Shown here: positions 17,287 through 27,006 of the stretch, one piece after another | Position numbering within the stretch: the stretch's first letter is position 1 | Layout: each line of letters starts with the position of its first letter | Origin: Vibrio mytili | Lineage (GTDB): Bacteria; Pseudomonadota; Gammaproteobacteria; Enterobacterales; Vibrionaceae | Direction of reading: 5' to 3' | NCBI RefSeq assembly: GCF_000830505.1 | Contig: NZ_JXOK01000076.1 | Span: 1 to 64,000, forward strand | DNA: 64,000 bases | The notes under the pieces: model-generated | The model's database searches: none | Told to the model about the DNA's origin: nothing | Seen by the model: the letters and a program-made list of their open reading frames with translations, nothing else | Translations under genes and position numbers: made by a program

Positions 17287-18699
17287 ATGAAAAAGACCAA
17301 AATCGTTTGTACGATTGGCCCTAAAACTGAATCTGTAGAGAAGTTAACTGAACTAGTAAACGCAGGCATGAACGTAATGCGTCTAAACTTCTCTCACGGT
17401 GACTTCGAAGAGCACGGCACTCGTATTGCGAACTTCCGCCAAGTAATGGAAGCAACTGGCAAACCACTAGCTATTCTTCTGGATACTAAAGGCCCTGAAA
17501 TCCGTACCATCAAACTAGAAGGTGGTAACGATGTGGACCTTGTTGCTGGTCAAGAATTCACTTTCACAACGGATACATCAGTTGTTGGTAACAAAGAAAA
17601 AGTAGCCGTCACTTACGCTGGTTTCGCAGCAGACCTAAGCGCTGGTAACACTATTCTTGTCGACGATGGTCTGATCGAGATGGAAGTTATCTCAACGACT
17701 GATACTGAAGTAAAATGTAAAGTACTGAACAATGGTGCTCTAGGTGAAAACAAAGGTGTTAACCTTCCTGGTGTTTCTGTAAACCTTCCTGCTCTATCTG
17801 AAAAAGACAAGAACGACCTTAAGTTTGGTTGTGAGCAAGGTGTTGATTTCGTAGCGGCTTCTTTCATCCGTAAAGCTTCTGACGTTAAAGAAATCCGTGA
17901 AGTACTTGCTGCAAACGGCGGCGAGAACATCCACATCATCTCTAAAATCGAAAACCAAGAAGGTGTTGATAACTTCGACGAAATTCTTGAGCTTTCTGAC
18001 GGCATCATGGTTGCTCGTGGTGACCTAGGTGTTGAAATCCCTGCTGAAGAAGTTATCTTTGCTCAGAAAATGATGATCGAGAAGTGTAACCGTGCACGTA
18101 AGATGGTTATCACTGCAACTCAAATGCTTGATTCAATGATCAACAACCCACGTCCAACTCGTGCGGAAGCGGGCGACGTTGCAAACGCTGTAATGGACGG
18201 TACTGATGCTGTAATGCTTTCTGGTGAAACGGCTAAAGGTAAATACCCTGTTGAAGCGGTAACTATCATGGCTCAGATCGCAAACCGCACAGATGCTGCA
18301 CTTAAGGCTGAGCTAGGTTCTCGTCTAGATAGCCCACGTCTACGCATCACTGAAGCAGTATGTAAAGGTGCAGTGGATACCGCTGAGAAACTAGCGGCCC
18401 CTCTAATCGTTGTCGCTACGGAAGGTGGTAAGTCTGCTCGTTCAGTACGTAAATACTTCCCAACAGCAAACATCCTAGCACTAACAACAAATAAGAAGAC
18501 AGCAGCTCAGCTAGTTCTGACTAAAGGTGTTACACCAGTTGTTGTTGACTCTATTGCAAGCACTGATGCTTTCTACATCGCAGGTAAAGAACTTGCTCTA
18601 GAATCAGGTCTTGGTAACAAAGGCGATATCGTTGTGATGGTTTCAGGTGCACTTGTTGCTTCTGGCACAACAAACACAGCGTCTGTACACGTACTATAA
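17287..18699 (+). CDS. pykF: Pyruvate kinase I
   Basis: PykF converts phosphoenolpyruvate and ADP to pyruvate and ATP. The 470 residues show KIVCTIGPKTES at the N terminus, MRLNFSHGDFEEH, the B-domain between about 70 and 170, the PEP and metal site MVARGDLGVE, and ITATQMLDSMINNPRPTRAEAGDV. A C-terminal allosteric domain completes it. The length matches E. coli PykF (470), the fructose-1,6-bisphosphate-activated isozyme. The ATG at 17287 follows CCGGAGAG; starting at 17209 would add 26 residues foreign to the family. Codon use looks highly biased, as in strongly expressed genes. Confidence 0.97.
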   Translation: MKKTKIVCTIGPKTESVEKLTELVNAGMNVMRLNFSHGDFEEHGTRIANFRQVMEATGKPLAILLDTKGPEIRTIKLEGGNDVDLVAGQEFTFTTDTSVVGNKEKVAVTYAGFAADLSAGNTILVDDGLIEMEVISTTDTEVKCKVLNNGALGENKGVNLPGVSVNLPALSEKDKNDLKFGCEQGVDFVAASFIRKASDVKEIREVLAANGGENIHIISKIENQEGVDNFDEILELSDGIMVARGDLGVEIPAEEVIFAQKMMIEKCNRARKMVITATQMLDSMINNPRPTRAEAGDVANAVMDGTDAVMLSGETAKGKYPVEAVTIMAQIANRTDAALKAELGSRLDSPRLRITEAVCKGAVDTAEKLAAPLIVVATEGGKSARSVRKYFPTANILALTTNKKTAAQLVLTKGVTPVVVDSIASTDAFYIAGKELALESGLGNKGDIVVMVSGALVASGTTNTASVHVL

Positions 18700-18725
18700 G
18701 ACTGGATTTTCAGTTAACTGATCGA

Positions 18726-18751
18726 AGAGGGCTTTAAGCCCTCTTTTTTTT
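18726..18751 (+). terminator. Rho-independent terminator of pykF
   Basis: AGAGGGC / GCCCTCT (18726-18732 and 18738-18744) with a five-base loop is followed by a long T run. Confidence 0.92.
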
Positions 18752-18794
18752 ATTTTTATTTTTGTATGAGTGAATTGGAAATACCAAAGCAGCA

Positions 18795-18822
18795 GAAAAA
18801 ACCATCGTCAATGACGATGGTT
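18795..18822 (-). terminator. Rho-independent terminator of ilvIH
   Basis: AACCATCGTC and GACGATGGTT (18800-18809 and 18813-18822) form a perfect 10-bp stem. On the minus strand it is followed by TTTT, 37 bases after the ilvH stop. Confidence 0.85.
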
Positions 18823-18858
18823 ATGATTTAAATGATGAAAGCTTGGGCTCGCTTAGGG

Positions 18859-19353
18859 TTAAGGTTTTAACGCACGCTCTCCACGCGCAATACCAACCAC
18901 ACCACTTCGCGCGACTTCAACCACGTCGGTGACTTCCGATATCGCTTGAATAAATGCATCCAGTTTTTCGCTGGTACCCGCTAACTGCACGGTATATTGT
19001 GAAGCAGTGACATCAACAATTTGGCCACGGAAGATATCCGCGGTGCGTTTCACCTCGGCACGAGCAAAGCCACTGGCTTTGACTTTTACCATCATCAGTT
19101 CGCGTTCCAGATGTTCAAACTCAGTCACTTCCTGAACTTTTAATACATCAATCAGTTTGTGCAACTGTTTCTGGATCTGTTCCAATTGCATCTCGTTGGA
19201 TGTGGTAGTGATGTTCAATCGTGAAAGGGTTTCGTCATCCGTTGGCGAAACCGTCAAAGATTCAATGTTGTAACCACGTTGAGAGAACAACCCGACAACG
19301 CGAGACAATGCACCCGGTTGGTTTTCCAATAGTAATGAAATGATGTGTCTCAT
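18859..19353 (-). CDS. ilvH: Acetolactate synthase III small subunit
   Basis: IlvH is the 164-residue regulatory subunit that confers valine feedback inhibition on the IlvI catalytic subunit. The N-terminal ACT domain starts MRHIISLLLENQPGALSRVVGLFSQRGYNIESLTV, which includes the valine-site region. The C-terminal domain contains DIFRGQIVDVTASQYTVQLAGTSEKLDAF. The length equals that of the enteric protein. Its ATG follows the ilvI stop by one base, and AGAGAA serves as ribosome site, so the two are translationally coupled. Confidence 0.97.
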   Translation of the reverse strand: MRHIISLLLENQPGALSRVVGLFSQRGYNIESLTVSPTDDETLSRLNITTTSNEMQLEQIQKQLHKLIDVLKVQEVTEFEHLERELMMVKVKASGFARAEVKRTADIFRGQIVDVTASQYTVQLAGTSEKLDAFIQAISEVTDVVEVARSGVVGIARGERALKP

Positions 19354-19354
19354 A

Positions 19355-21079
19355 TTAAGTTCTCTCCGTTTTGCTTAGCCACATTTTATCCATACCCTCG
19401 CCTTTAATTTGCATTGGGTAGACGTGTTCAGTTTCATCGACATTAATGTCAACGAACACGAGGCGGTCTTTCATATCTAACGCTTTTTGTAGCCCTTCTT
19501 CGAGCTGATCTGGCGTTTCGATACGAATACCAACGTGACCATAAGCTTCTGCAATCGCTGCAAAATCAGGAACAGAACTCATGTATGAATTTGAATGGCG
19601 GCCTTGATAAATAATGTCTTGCCACTGCTTTACCATGCCTAAGAAACGGTTGTTCAAGTTAATTATCTTAACCGGGATGTCGTATTGCATTGCGGTCGAC
19701 AACTCCTGAATATTCATCTGGATACTGCCATCCCCCGTCACGACAACGACTTCTTCTTCCGGCATTGCAAATTTAACGCCCATGCCCGCAGGTAAGCCAA
19801 AGCCCATTGTGCCTAGACCACCGGAGTTGACCCAACGACGTGGCTTATTAAATGGATAGTAAAGCGCTGCGAACATTTGATGCTGACCTACATCAGAGGC
19901 CACATAAGCATCACCATTGGTCAATTTATGCAGAGTTTCAATAACTTGCTGTGGCTTGATACGTTCAGGTGAGGTTTCGTAAGCCAAGCATTGACGATCA
20001 CGCCATACTTTTATTTCTTCCCACCAAGCGTGAATGGCTTCTTCATCATTACCACAAGATTGCTCAGCCAAAAGACCAAGCATGGTGATCAACACTTTTT
20101 CCGCTGAACCGACAATCGGCAGATCCACTTTGACGTTTTTAGAGATCGACGACGGATCAATATCGATATGCATGACCTTAGCGTTCGGACAGTATTTCTC
20201 TAGGTTGTTGGTGGTACGGTCATCGAAACGGACACCGATACCAAAGATCAGATCAGCATCATGCATCGCCATGTTGGCTTCATAAGTACCGTGCATCCCC
20301 AACATGCCAAGTGAGTTTTTGTGCGTTCCAGGGAAAGCACCTAACCCCATCAAGGTACTGACCACGGGTAAGTTAAGCTTGTCTGACAATTCAAGAATGT
20401 GCTCATGTGCTCCAGATATCACCGCGCCACCACCGACATAAAGCACTGGTTTTTTCGCTTCCAGTAACGACTTCAACGCTTTCTTGATCTGACCTTTATG
20501 GCCAGAAGTGGTTGGCTTATAAGAACGCATCGAAAGACTTTCAGGATACTGGTAAGGCAATTTGATTTGCGGGTTAAGCACGTCCTTTGGCAAGTCAATC
20601 ACTACCGGTCCAGGACGACCCGTTGTCGCAATGTAAAACGCTTTTTTGATCGTTTCAGGAATGTCTTCCGCTTTCTTAACTAAGAAACTATGCTTCACCA
20701 CGGGGCGCGATACACCAACAATGTCACACTCTTGGAATGCATCGTTACCAATCAGGTTATTGGGTACGTTACCTGAAATCACGATCATTGGGATTGAGTC
20801 CATATACGCGGTTGCAATACCAGTAATAGTATTGGTCGCGCCTGGACCTGAACATACCAGTACCACACCCGGTTGTCCGGTTGCGCGAGCATAGCCATCC
20901 GCCATATGCGTCGCGGCTTGTTCGTGTCTGACTAGTACGTGTTTAATTTGGTCGGTTTTGGCGTGCAGTGCGTCATAGATATCTAGAACGGAACCACCAG
21001 GGTAACCAAAGATCTGAGGTACATTCTCTTCGATCAGAGATTGCACAACCATCTCTGCACCTGACAACATTGCTGTCAT
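19355..21079 (-). CDS. ilvI: Acetolactate synthase III large subunit
   Basis: This 574-residue TPP enzyme condenses two pyruvates (or pyruvate with 2-ketobutyrate), the first common step of valine, leucine and isoleucine synthesis. The catalytic Glu lies in LVRHEQAATHMADGYAR. The TPP/Mg motif runs from GDGSIQMN to the NN pair in IINLNNRFLG, and the FAD region has GIGVRFDDRTT. The start at 21079 (MTAMLSGAE) is chosen because AAGGAG lies seven bases upstream; the frame is open to 21118. It forms an operon with ilvH. Confidence 0.97.
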   Translation of the reverse strand: MTAMLSGAEMVVQSLIEENVPQIFGYPGGSVLDIYDALHAKTDQIKHVLVRHEQAATHMADGYARATGQPGVVLVCSGPGATNTITGIATAYMDSIPMIVISGNVPNNLIGNDAFQECDIVGVSRPVVKHSFLVKKAEDIPETIKKAFYIATTGRPGPVVIDLPKDVLNPQIKLPYQYPESLSMRSYKPTTSGHKGQIKKALKSLLEAKKPVLYVGGGAVISGAHEHILELSDKLNLPVVSTLMGLGAFPGTHKNSLGMLGMHGTYEANMAMHDADLIFGIGVRFDDRTTNNLEKYCPNAKVMHIDIDPSSISKNVKVDLPIVGSAEKVLITMLGLLAEQSCGNDEEAIHAWWEEIKVWRDRQCLAYETSPERIKPQQVIETLHKLTNGDAYVASDVGQHQMFAALYYPFNKPRRWVNSGGLGTMGFGLPAGMGVKFAMPEEEVVVVTGDGSIQMNIQELSTAMQYDIPVKIINLNNRFLGMVKQWQDIIYQGRHSNSYMSSVPDFAAIAEAYGHVGIRIETPDQLEEGLQKALDMKDRLVFVDINVDETEHVYPMQIKGEGMDKMWLSKTERT

Positions 21080-21539
21080 ACTTGCTCTCCTTACCCAGTA
21101 CCCTGTCCGTAAGGTCAACGGATTGGTCTGGTTTCACATAGTTTAGGGCTTATTCGTAGCCTAATCGAAATACTTCAACGTTTTCGGCTATGTCTTGCGA
21201 TTGTCATAACATACCGCAAGGTTACCCAACAAATGTAACGTTTTATTATCAACGGGTCTAATGTGATTCAAATCACGTTTTTCAACAACATACCGAAGAT
21301 GAGAGAGTTTGAAGGGATAGCCGCCAAAGAATGAAGCATAGACAGCACGATAAAAGATGGTGCGACTTCAAAAGAGCATATTATTTCAAGACTAGTGCGA
21401 TAGTGATGACAAAACAATCGCTCCTGACAGTACAACATAGACGGAACACTGACATAAAAAAATCCCCATAGCGATAAGCAATCACTGTGGGGAATTTTTC
21501 ATCAATCTGAAATCTAACTGAGTTTAACTGCGATTATTA
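21080..21539. other. Intergenic region upstream of ilvI
   Basis: These 460 bp hold the ilvI promoter side (21080-21300) and the terminator of the acyl-CoA ligase gene (21457-21499). I found no leader peptide rich in branched-chain codons before ilvI and no other ORF or RNA structure. Confidence 0.55.
21457..21499. terminator. Rho-independent terminator of acyl-CoA ligase gene
   Basis: An A-rich, imperfect hairpin pairs AAAATCCCCATAGCGAT with ATCACTGTGGGGAATTTT around the loop AAGCA. On the minus strand it ends in a T run downstream of the ligase stop, and it could also act on the plus strand. Confidence 0.75.
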
Positions 21540-23336
21540 TCACTTTTCTTTGTACATTTCTTCGATTTCAACCTGGTATTTATCATTGATCACTTTACGA
21601 CGAAGTTTTTGAGTTGGCGTTAATTCACCATCGTCCATGGAAAAGGATCTGGGTAGTAATTTGAACTTTTTCACCTGTTCAAATTTAGCCAGCTCTTTCT
21701 GCAATTCATTCACACGTTTTTCCAGCATTTCCACCACTTGGTGATGCTTAATCAGTTCAACTCGATCGTGATAGGCAATGTTTAACTCTTTCGCGTACTC
21801 TTCCAGCGAATCAAAACATGGCACGATAAGCGCCGAAACAAATTTACGTGTATCAGCGATCACTGCAATCTGTTCGATAAAATGGTCTTTACCAATCGCG
21901 CCTTCAATCATTTGTGGTGCAATGTACTTACCACCCGACGTTTTCATCAGTTCTTTGATTCGATCAGTAATAAATAGATTACCATTTTCATCAATATGAC
22001 CCGCGTCACCGGTTTTTAAGAAACCGTGTTCGTCGAATGTTTTCTCGGTCTCTTGTGGCATTTTATAGTAACCACGCATCACCATCGGACCGCGCACCAA
22101 GATTTCGTTGTTTTCGCCTATTTTAACTTGCGCACCGGGCATCGACATGCCAATAGAATCAGGGTCAAAGGCTTGGTCATCCCAGCATGACACCGTTGCT
22201 GTGGTTTCTGTCATACCGTAGCCCAACTTCACGTTAATACCAATGGCATGAAAGAATCGACCGATTGTCTCATCCAACTTAGCGCCACCACACGGCATGA
22301 AGTTAATGCGGCCGCCAAGTAAAGCTCGTAGCTTACTCATTACTAACTTATCGGCCAGAGCGTGAGATTTACGCAGTAACAAAGATGGCTTACGTTTTTC
22401 CTGATGGCACAACGCCATTTTTGCGCCCATATTGACTGCCCAGGTAAACATAATTTTACGGTGAATTGGCGCACGAGACACTTTCTCGTGAATCGCGGAG
22501 AAGATTTTTTCATAGAAACGCGGAACCGCACACATTACGGTTGGACGTACTTCGCTCAGCGCATCTCGCACTTGCATGGTGTCTTGCAGGTAACAGTTGG
22601 TTGCTCCTTTATACAAAACATAAAATGTCCATGCGCGTTCAAATACATGTGAAAGTGGCAAAAAACACAGTGAAACATCATCTTGAGATAAGCTTAAGCG
22701 CTGGTCATGACCATCAAGTTGTGCCGCGATATTGGCATAATCCAACATCACACCTTTAGGCTGGCCAGTTGTGCCAGAGGTATAAATCAGGGTAAGTAAA
22801 TCGTCTGATCGTGCCTGCAATAAGCGCTCATCTAGCTCGACTTGATACTGATGCTCGCCACTGGCAATAAAGGCTTGCCAACTGATCGCAAATTCATGCT
22901 CACCCAGCTCGATGCTGTCTGACATGGCAACCACCAACTCGAGTTGAGGACACTGTTCGAAGATACTCACCGCGGCATCGAACTGTGCTTGCTCACCGAC
23001 GAATAGTACTTTGACGTCGGCATTATCGAGAATATACGCAGACTGAGCGGCGGTATTCGTCGGATAAATAGGAACCGTGACACCACGTAATTGCAATGCG
23101 GCAAAATCAGCAATGGTCCACTGCGGCATATTGTTAGAGAAAATGCCCACTTTATCCTGAACTCTCAATCCTTGAGCCAAAAGTGCAAGCGATAACCCAT
23201 CAACTTGCTGACCAAATTGCGTCCAAGTCATCCCTTGCCATTCATCGCCCACTTTGTGTTTGAGCGCAACGCGAGAGCCGCCGTTTGCAATTTGTTCACG
23301 AATACATTTAACAATATGAAAATCTAATTTGGCCAT
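21540..23336 (-). CDS. Long-chain acyl-CoA ligase, AMP-binding family
   Basis: This 598-residue adenylate-forming enzyme probably activates long-chain fatty acids to acyl-CoA. It has the P-loop YTSGTTGQPKGVML, the A5-type motif GYGMTET, and TGDAGHIDENGNLFITDRIKELMKTSGGKYIAPQ with the adenylation-domain Asp, Arg and the catalytic-loop Lys region. The C-terminal subdomain ends in LTPTQKLRRKVI. It belongs to the FadD15/long-chain ligase type with a long insertion, not to canonical FadD. AAGGTAAG precedes the ATG. It lies between leuO and ilvI without an evident operon partner. Confidence 0.88.
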   Translation of the reverse strand: MAKLDFHIVKCIREQIANGGSRVALKHKVGDEWQGMTWTQFGQQVDGLSLALLAQGLRVQDKVGIFSNNMPQWTIADFAALQLRGVTVPIYPTNTAAQSAYILDNADVKVLFVGEQAQFDAAVSIFEQCPQLELVVAMSDSIELGEHEFAISWQAFIASGEHQYQVELDERLLQARSDDLLTLIYTSGTTGQPKGVMLDYANIAAQLDGHDQRLSLSQDDVSLCFLPLSHVFERAWTFYVLYKGATNCYLQDTMQVRDALSEVRPTVMCAVPRFYEKIFSAIHEKVSRAPIHRKIMFTWAVNMGAKMALCHQEKRKPSLLLRKSHALADKLVMSKLRALLGGRINFMPCGGAKLDETIGRFFHAIGINVKLGYGMTETTATVSCWDDQAFDPDSIGMSMPGAQVKIGENNEILVRGPMVMRGYYKMPQETEKTFDEHGFLKTGDAGHIDENGNLFITDRIKELMKTSGGKYIAPQMIEGAIGKDHFIEQIAVIADTRKFVSALIVPCFDSLEEYAKELNIAYHDRVELIKHHQVVEMLEKRVNELQKELAKFEQVKKFKLLPRSFSMDDGELTPTQKLRRKVINDKYQVEIEEMYKEK

Positions 23337-23646
23337 TTCTTCACTTACCTTTTGGCTTACAGGCGTAAGCTAATTGAGCGAACAAGTGTACTCACAACCT
23401 TTCGAAACACAACTGACCGATATCAAACTTCCACCTAATTAGCGACGAACATCACCAACATCGTCTATTTCTAAGTAAAATGCAACGGTAAACTGCCCTT
23501 AATTAATTGTTTTCACTTACAATAAAGACACTAAAATGCCCCTAAAAAGCTCACACCTTTTAGGGGCATTTTATTGTAAAAATTGATGACTTTATTGTGA
23601 ATAATTGACAAGTTTAGTGTAAAAGCTCAATTTTCAATCAGGTGAA
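23337..23646. other. Intergenic region between acyl-CoA ligase gene and leuO
   Basis: This 310-bp spacer contains the ligase promoter side and the leuO terminator (23533-23572). Nothing else is apparent. Confidence 0.55.
23533..23572 (-). terminator. Rho-independent terminator downstream of leuO
   Basis: AAAATGCCCCTAAAA and TTTTAGGGGCATTTT form a perfect 15-bp stem with a ten-base loop, 74 bases beyond the leuO stop. Its AT ends let it work on either strand. Confidence 0.85.
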
Positions 23647-24606
23647 CTACTTAGTCGCGATGACTTCGCCACAAATGATCATCAGTTGATCGCGTAGCCA
23701 GATGTGACCTTTGTCTTTTTCACTCGACTCGTGCCAACTTAAGTAACCACCGATCTCTTTGTTCGCAAATGGCAAATCAAGGATCTGTAACTGATCGCTG
23801 TTCACTGCGTTTTCGGCCATCCAACGCGGTGCAATGGTCACCAACTCAGACTGTCCAACGACATACAGTAGATTACTTAAACTTGAACCTTGGTATGAAG
23901 CTAAGCAATCAAGTTCACGGTAAGCTTGTTCAGAAAAGCTGCGTTGACCATGCACTTTTGATAGTTTTGCATGCTTTTCATTAATGAGCTGTTCTGCACT
24001 CACACCACCTTGAATACGCGGATGCGATTTAGAGGCGATCACGACCAACTCATCTTTAAAAATTTCTGTACTTGAGAAGCCTTGTTCATCAAATCGAGCA
24101 TAATCAATCACAAAGTCGATTTCTTGATAGCGCATACGCTCAGACAAAAGACGGTCAAACTCGGCATCTAAATGCAATTGAACATTTGGCGCTTGCTGGT
24201 GCACTTTCGACATGATTTTCGGTGCAAAGCGCATATCACATGGGCTGCAAATCGCGAGCTTAAACAACCGATTTGACGACTCAGGCTGAAAAACTGAGCT
24301 TGGGAGTTCATTACGGATTAACTGCAATGCTTGGCGAATAGGGCCAAATAACTGACGAGCACGTTGCGTAGGTTGAATGCCTCGCCCTTGGCGCATAAAC
24401 AACTCGTCATTAAACATCACTTTTAATCGCGCAACCGCATTACTTACAGCGGGTTGCGACATACCCAAATTGTGTGCTGCACGGGTAATATTTTGCTCTT
24501 GCATTACCGCATCAAATACGGTCAAAAGGTTCAAATCGACACCGCGCAATGTGCTTTCCATACGGTAGCTAGCAATTGCGCTCATCGCATCTTTTTTATC
24601 TGACAT
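23647..24606 (-). CDS. leuO: LysR-family regulator LeuO
   Basis: LeuO is a global LysR-type regulator that counters H-NS silencing and in Vibrio links ToxR to stress, bile and cyclic-dipeptide responses. The 319 residues include VDLNLLTVFDAVMQEQNITR, AAHNLGMSQPAVSNAVARLK and ELFMRQGRGIQPTQRA. These are nearly the enteric LeuO helix-turn-helix region, followed by the effector domain. Four in-frame ATGs occur in the first 25 codons, so the exact start is uncertain; the first gives a normal LeuO-type N-terminal extension. It is preceded by a long AT-rich regulatory region. Confidence 0.93.
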   Translation of the reverse strand: MSDKKDAMSAIASYRMESTLRGVDLNLLTVFDAVMQEQNITRAAHNLGMSQPAVSNAVARLKVMFNDELFMRQGRGIQPTQRARQLFGPIRQALQLIRNELPSSVFQPESSNRLFKLAICSPCDMRFAPKIMSKVHQQAPNVQLHLDAEFDRLLSERMRYQEIDFVIDYARFDEQGFSSTEIFKDELVVIASKSHPRIQGGVSAEQLINEKHAKLSKVHGQRSFSEQAYRELDCLASYQGSSLSNLLYVVGQSELVTIAPRWMAENAVNSDQLQILDLPFANKEIGGYLSWHESSEKDKGHIWLRDQLMIICGEVIATK

Positions 24607-25171
24607 GGAGTGCGTCTCTTTTAGTAATCGTCAATTTGGCACAATGAATACTCAGCGCTTAGAGCCACATTTTTTCGCAACCGGATCTCACGAGTTCTGC
24701 GCTTGTTCATAACCAAAAATGAATCATTTATTATATTTGTTGACCAGATGATTCCGGCTTGAAATGTACTATCAACTAATTGGTCAGTAATTCGCAACTC
24801 GTTTGATATTTAATCACTAAATTTTAGCCAACACGACCAATAAACAAAAATAATCAATAAGTTAACTAAAATATAAAAAACTCTAAAACGCCTTTCTCAG
24901 AGCATCCCTACCGCCATCGAGTCTATTGATGGCAAATTAAAAATTTAGTTAAAATTATTAATGACGATTATTCTTACCCACCGTACCCTAAAGTCGCATC
25001 AATCAATTGTTTTAGAGACATCAGGGAAACCGCACAAAGACAATGCATAGAAATAATGTGGTGAGCATAAGACTGCAGCAACTTAAGCAGGTTAAGTTGC
25101 TACTTATTTCCATGACAAGATAGGGAGGATTGGTACCTTATCGTTTAGGAGAATTAGAGAGGTTAAGGGAG
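24607..25171. other. Long AT-rich regulatory region upstream of leuO
   Basis: No ORF is supported in these 565 bp. The segment 24760-24990 is strongly AT-rich, as expected for an H-NS-bound leuO promoter. A small stem GCCATC/GATGGC lies near 24911-24932. A perfect 10-bp stem AGCAACTTAA / TTAAGTTGCT (25077-25086 and 25092-25101) may end the glycosyltransferase transcript coming from the right, although it has no T run. Confidence 0.55.
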
Positions 25172-26221
25172 CTAAAGGTTTGGAGAAACGTAACTCGGAA
25201 AGTCAACTTGCTCCCAAAGTTGCTTGGAAAGCATTTCTTGCGAATCCCACTCCCCCTGCAAGACCCACTGCGCGATCGCCTGGGCAACATCGGGGTAATG
25301 GACACTTTCCGCCTGTTGCTCTTTAAGCCATAAACGCACAGTTGAAATGTCTAAGCTGCCCATCGACATCGCAAGCCCCAATTCTTCAAGCGTCGCCACA
25401 TTACTTTGTTGCTCAAACTGCCCAGATAAGGGTTTTAATAATAGCTTTTTACCCAACGAAAGTGCTTCCGAAGGTAACTCAAACCCACCATTGGCAATCA
25501 CACCACTGCATTGATGTAAGTGATGCTGAAAATCTGTGTGGCTAAGCGGTCTCAACTCAATATTTTCAATGTATTCAGGCTCAATCACATCCGGGTGATA
25601 ACAAATAAACGATTGTTGATTGAAATGAAACAGCAGATCACCGATGTCTTCTATCGATTCAAAAGGCAAATAAACCAGTACAAAGTTATCGTTGTTCGTT
25701 TGGTTGTTGTTCGTATGCACGATAGGAGGCAATAATGGTTGATCAAAGTGATACCAATGAAGACCTAAGTAATGTTGCGACGGAGCAAAGTGCTGGATGA
25801 CTGATTTATCTAACCAACTCGCCCCTTTTAACGGAACTGGGTAACGGAAGGCATTTTGATGGCTGATACCAATGCATGGTTTTTTCTGCTTGCGAGCTGC
25901 CCATGCCGTCACTGGTTCAAAATCATTAAGAACCAAATCGTAGGAGGATAAATCCAATTGATTGACCTCTTTACAAAACTGTATGAGGTTATTCTGCAGC
26001 GCCGTTTTTGTGTAGTTAACAGCTCCCTTGTGGGTAATAAAAGTAAAGCCTCGACGTGTTTGATAGTCTCCAAAGTCTTCCATCGAAAAATACTTTTCTG
26101 GTGCTCGACCTGAAAATAAAAAATCCACTTGAACATCATGAGATTTAAACGCGTGGCTCATGGCTCTGGCGCGAGCTATATGACCGTTTCCCGTCCCCTG
26201 AACACCGTAAAGTATCTTCAT
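25172..26221 (-). CDS. MJ1255/VC2487-family glycosyltransferase
   Basis: This 349-residue protein belongs to the MJ1255/VC2487 family of putative GT-B glycosyltransferases. Supporting motifs are the N-terminal ILYGVQGTGNGHIARARAM, which binds substrate in MurG-like folds. The C-terminal GVIANGGFELPSEALSLGKKLLLKPLSGQFEQ is a nucleotide-sugar site pattern. The donor and acceptor are unknown. The ATG at 26221 has GGAG nine bases upstream and lies three bases after the PAP2 gene stop. The pairing with a lipid-phosphate phosphatase suggests envelope glycolipid work, which is inference. Confidence 0.85.
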   Translation of the reverse strand: MKILYGVQGTGNGHIARARAMSHAFKSHDVQVDFLFSGRAPEKYFSMEDFGDYQTRRGFTFITHKGAVNYTKTALQNNLIQFCKEVNQLDLSSYDLVLNDFEPVTAWAARKQKKPCIGISHQNAFRYPVPLKGASWLDKSVIQHFAPSQHYLGLHWYHFDQPLLPPIVHTNNNQTNNDNFVLVYLPFESIEDIGDLLFHFNQQSFICYHPDVIEPEYIENIELRPLSHTDFQHHLHQCSGVIANGGFELPSEALSLGKKLLLKPLSGQFEQQSNVATLEELGLAMSMGSLDISTVRLWLKEQQAESVHYPDVAQAIAQWVLQGEWDSQEMLSKQLWEQVDFPSYVSPNL

Positions 26222-26224
26222 AAA

Positions 26225-26773
26225 TTACGCTCCTACTATCATTATCGCTAAGCCACCACAGACGCTTCCTAACAGAGCACCAATCATCACGTCGGTCACA
26301 AAATGTACCCCCAGAAGAATACGTGACATACCAATCAGGCTGGCCCAAATGAACGCGGCAGAACCCATACCTGGATAGTAGTGATCAATCAGAGTTGCCA
26401 TCACAAAACCTGCAGCAGTGTGTCCTGAAGGTAAGCTGTAGCGATCAGAAGGGGTAATGAAAGCAGGCAGTAACGCGTTCAACTCTTCTGGACGGCGACG
26501 TTTAAAACTGTTTTTCAACGTCCAATAAATCGGTAACTCAATGACAAAAGCCAATAAGCCAGAGAGTAAAAAGATCGCTCCATATTGTTTATCCACGAGC
26601 CAAGCAACCAACCCAAGGGCGAGGTAGAGGTGTCCATCACCGCTGTGAGAAATTGCTTTGCTAACATTGGCAACGGGTTGATTAAAGCGATGCTGAAGAC
26701 AAACACTTGATACCGCGAGATCCAGCTTCGCTATCTTAGTGAATGGATGTGCAATTGACTCAATGGTTCTCAT
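26225..26773 (-). CDS. PAP2-family membrane phosphatase
   Basis: This 182-residue membrane phosphatase has all three PAP2 motifs: KNSFKRRRP (KX6RP), LPSGHTAAG (PSGH) and SRILLGVHFVTD (SRX5HX3D). Several hydrophobic helices surround them. The substrate may be phosphatidylglycerol phosphate, undecaprenyl pyrophosphate or another lipid phosphate. AAGGATAAATCAG precedes the ATG. It is the first gene of a two-gene unit with the MJ1255-type glycosyltransferase. Confidence 0.88.
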   Translation of the reverse strand: MRTIESIAHPFTKIAKLDLAVSSVCLQHRFNQPVANVSKAISHSGDGHLYLALGLVAWLVDKQYGAIFLLSGLLAFVIELPIYWTLKNSFKRRRPEELNALLPAFITPSDRYSLPSGHTAAGFVMATLIDHYYPGMGSAAFIWASLIGMSRILLGVHFVTDVMIGALLGSVCGGLAIMIVGA

Positions 26774-27006
26774 CTGATTTATCCTTACTTACGCAGGCAA
26801 TGCCCTTGTAGAAAAATTAGGCGATTTAGGTGACAGGTAAATGACGGGATGTTGGAGAATTGATGACAGCAAGATCCAGTATCAAAACACGTAGCATCTT
26901 TGACTGACTCATCCGATAAGAGTAAAAAATTCACTTTAGGGTTGACGTACTCCACTGAGTGCGGTACTAATTCTGTTAACTTAATTTCGTGGAAAGCTTA
27001 ACAACT
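26774..27006. other. Divergent intergenic region, PAP2 gene / leu operon
   Basis: The region carries the leu promoter (26942-26970) and the PAP2 promoter side. No other gene is visible. Confidence 0.5.
26942..26970 (+). promoter_or_regulatory. Promoter of the leu operon
   Basis: TTGACG (26942-26947) and TACTAA (26965-26970) are spaced by exactly 17 bp, 37 bases before the leuL start codon. LeuO or Lrp control is possible but no specific site is claimed. Confidence 0.7.

Noticed and set aside
25077..25101. Perfect 10-bp stem considered as a small-RNA terminator
   Set aside because: There is no T run on either strand and no promoter nearby on the plus strand. It is noted only within the leuO upstream region.
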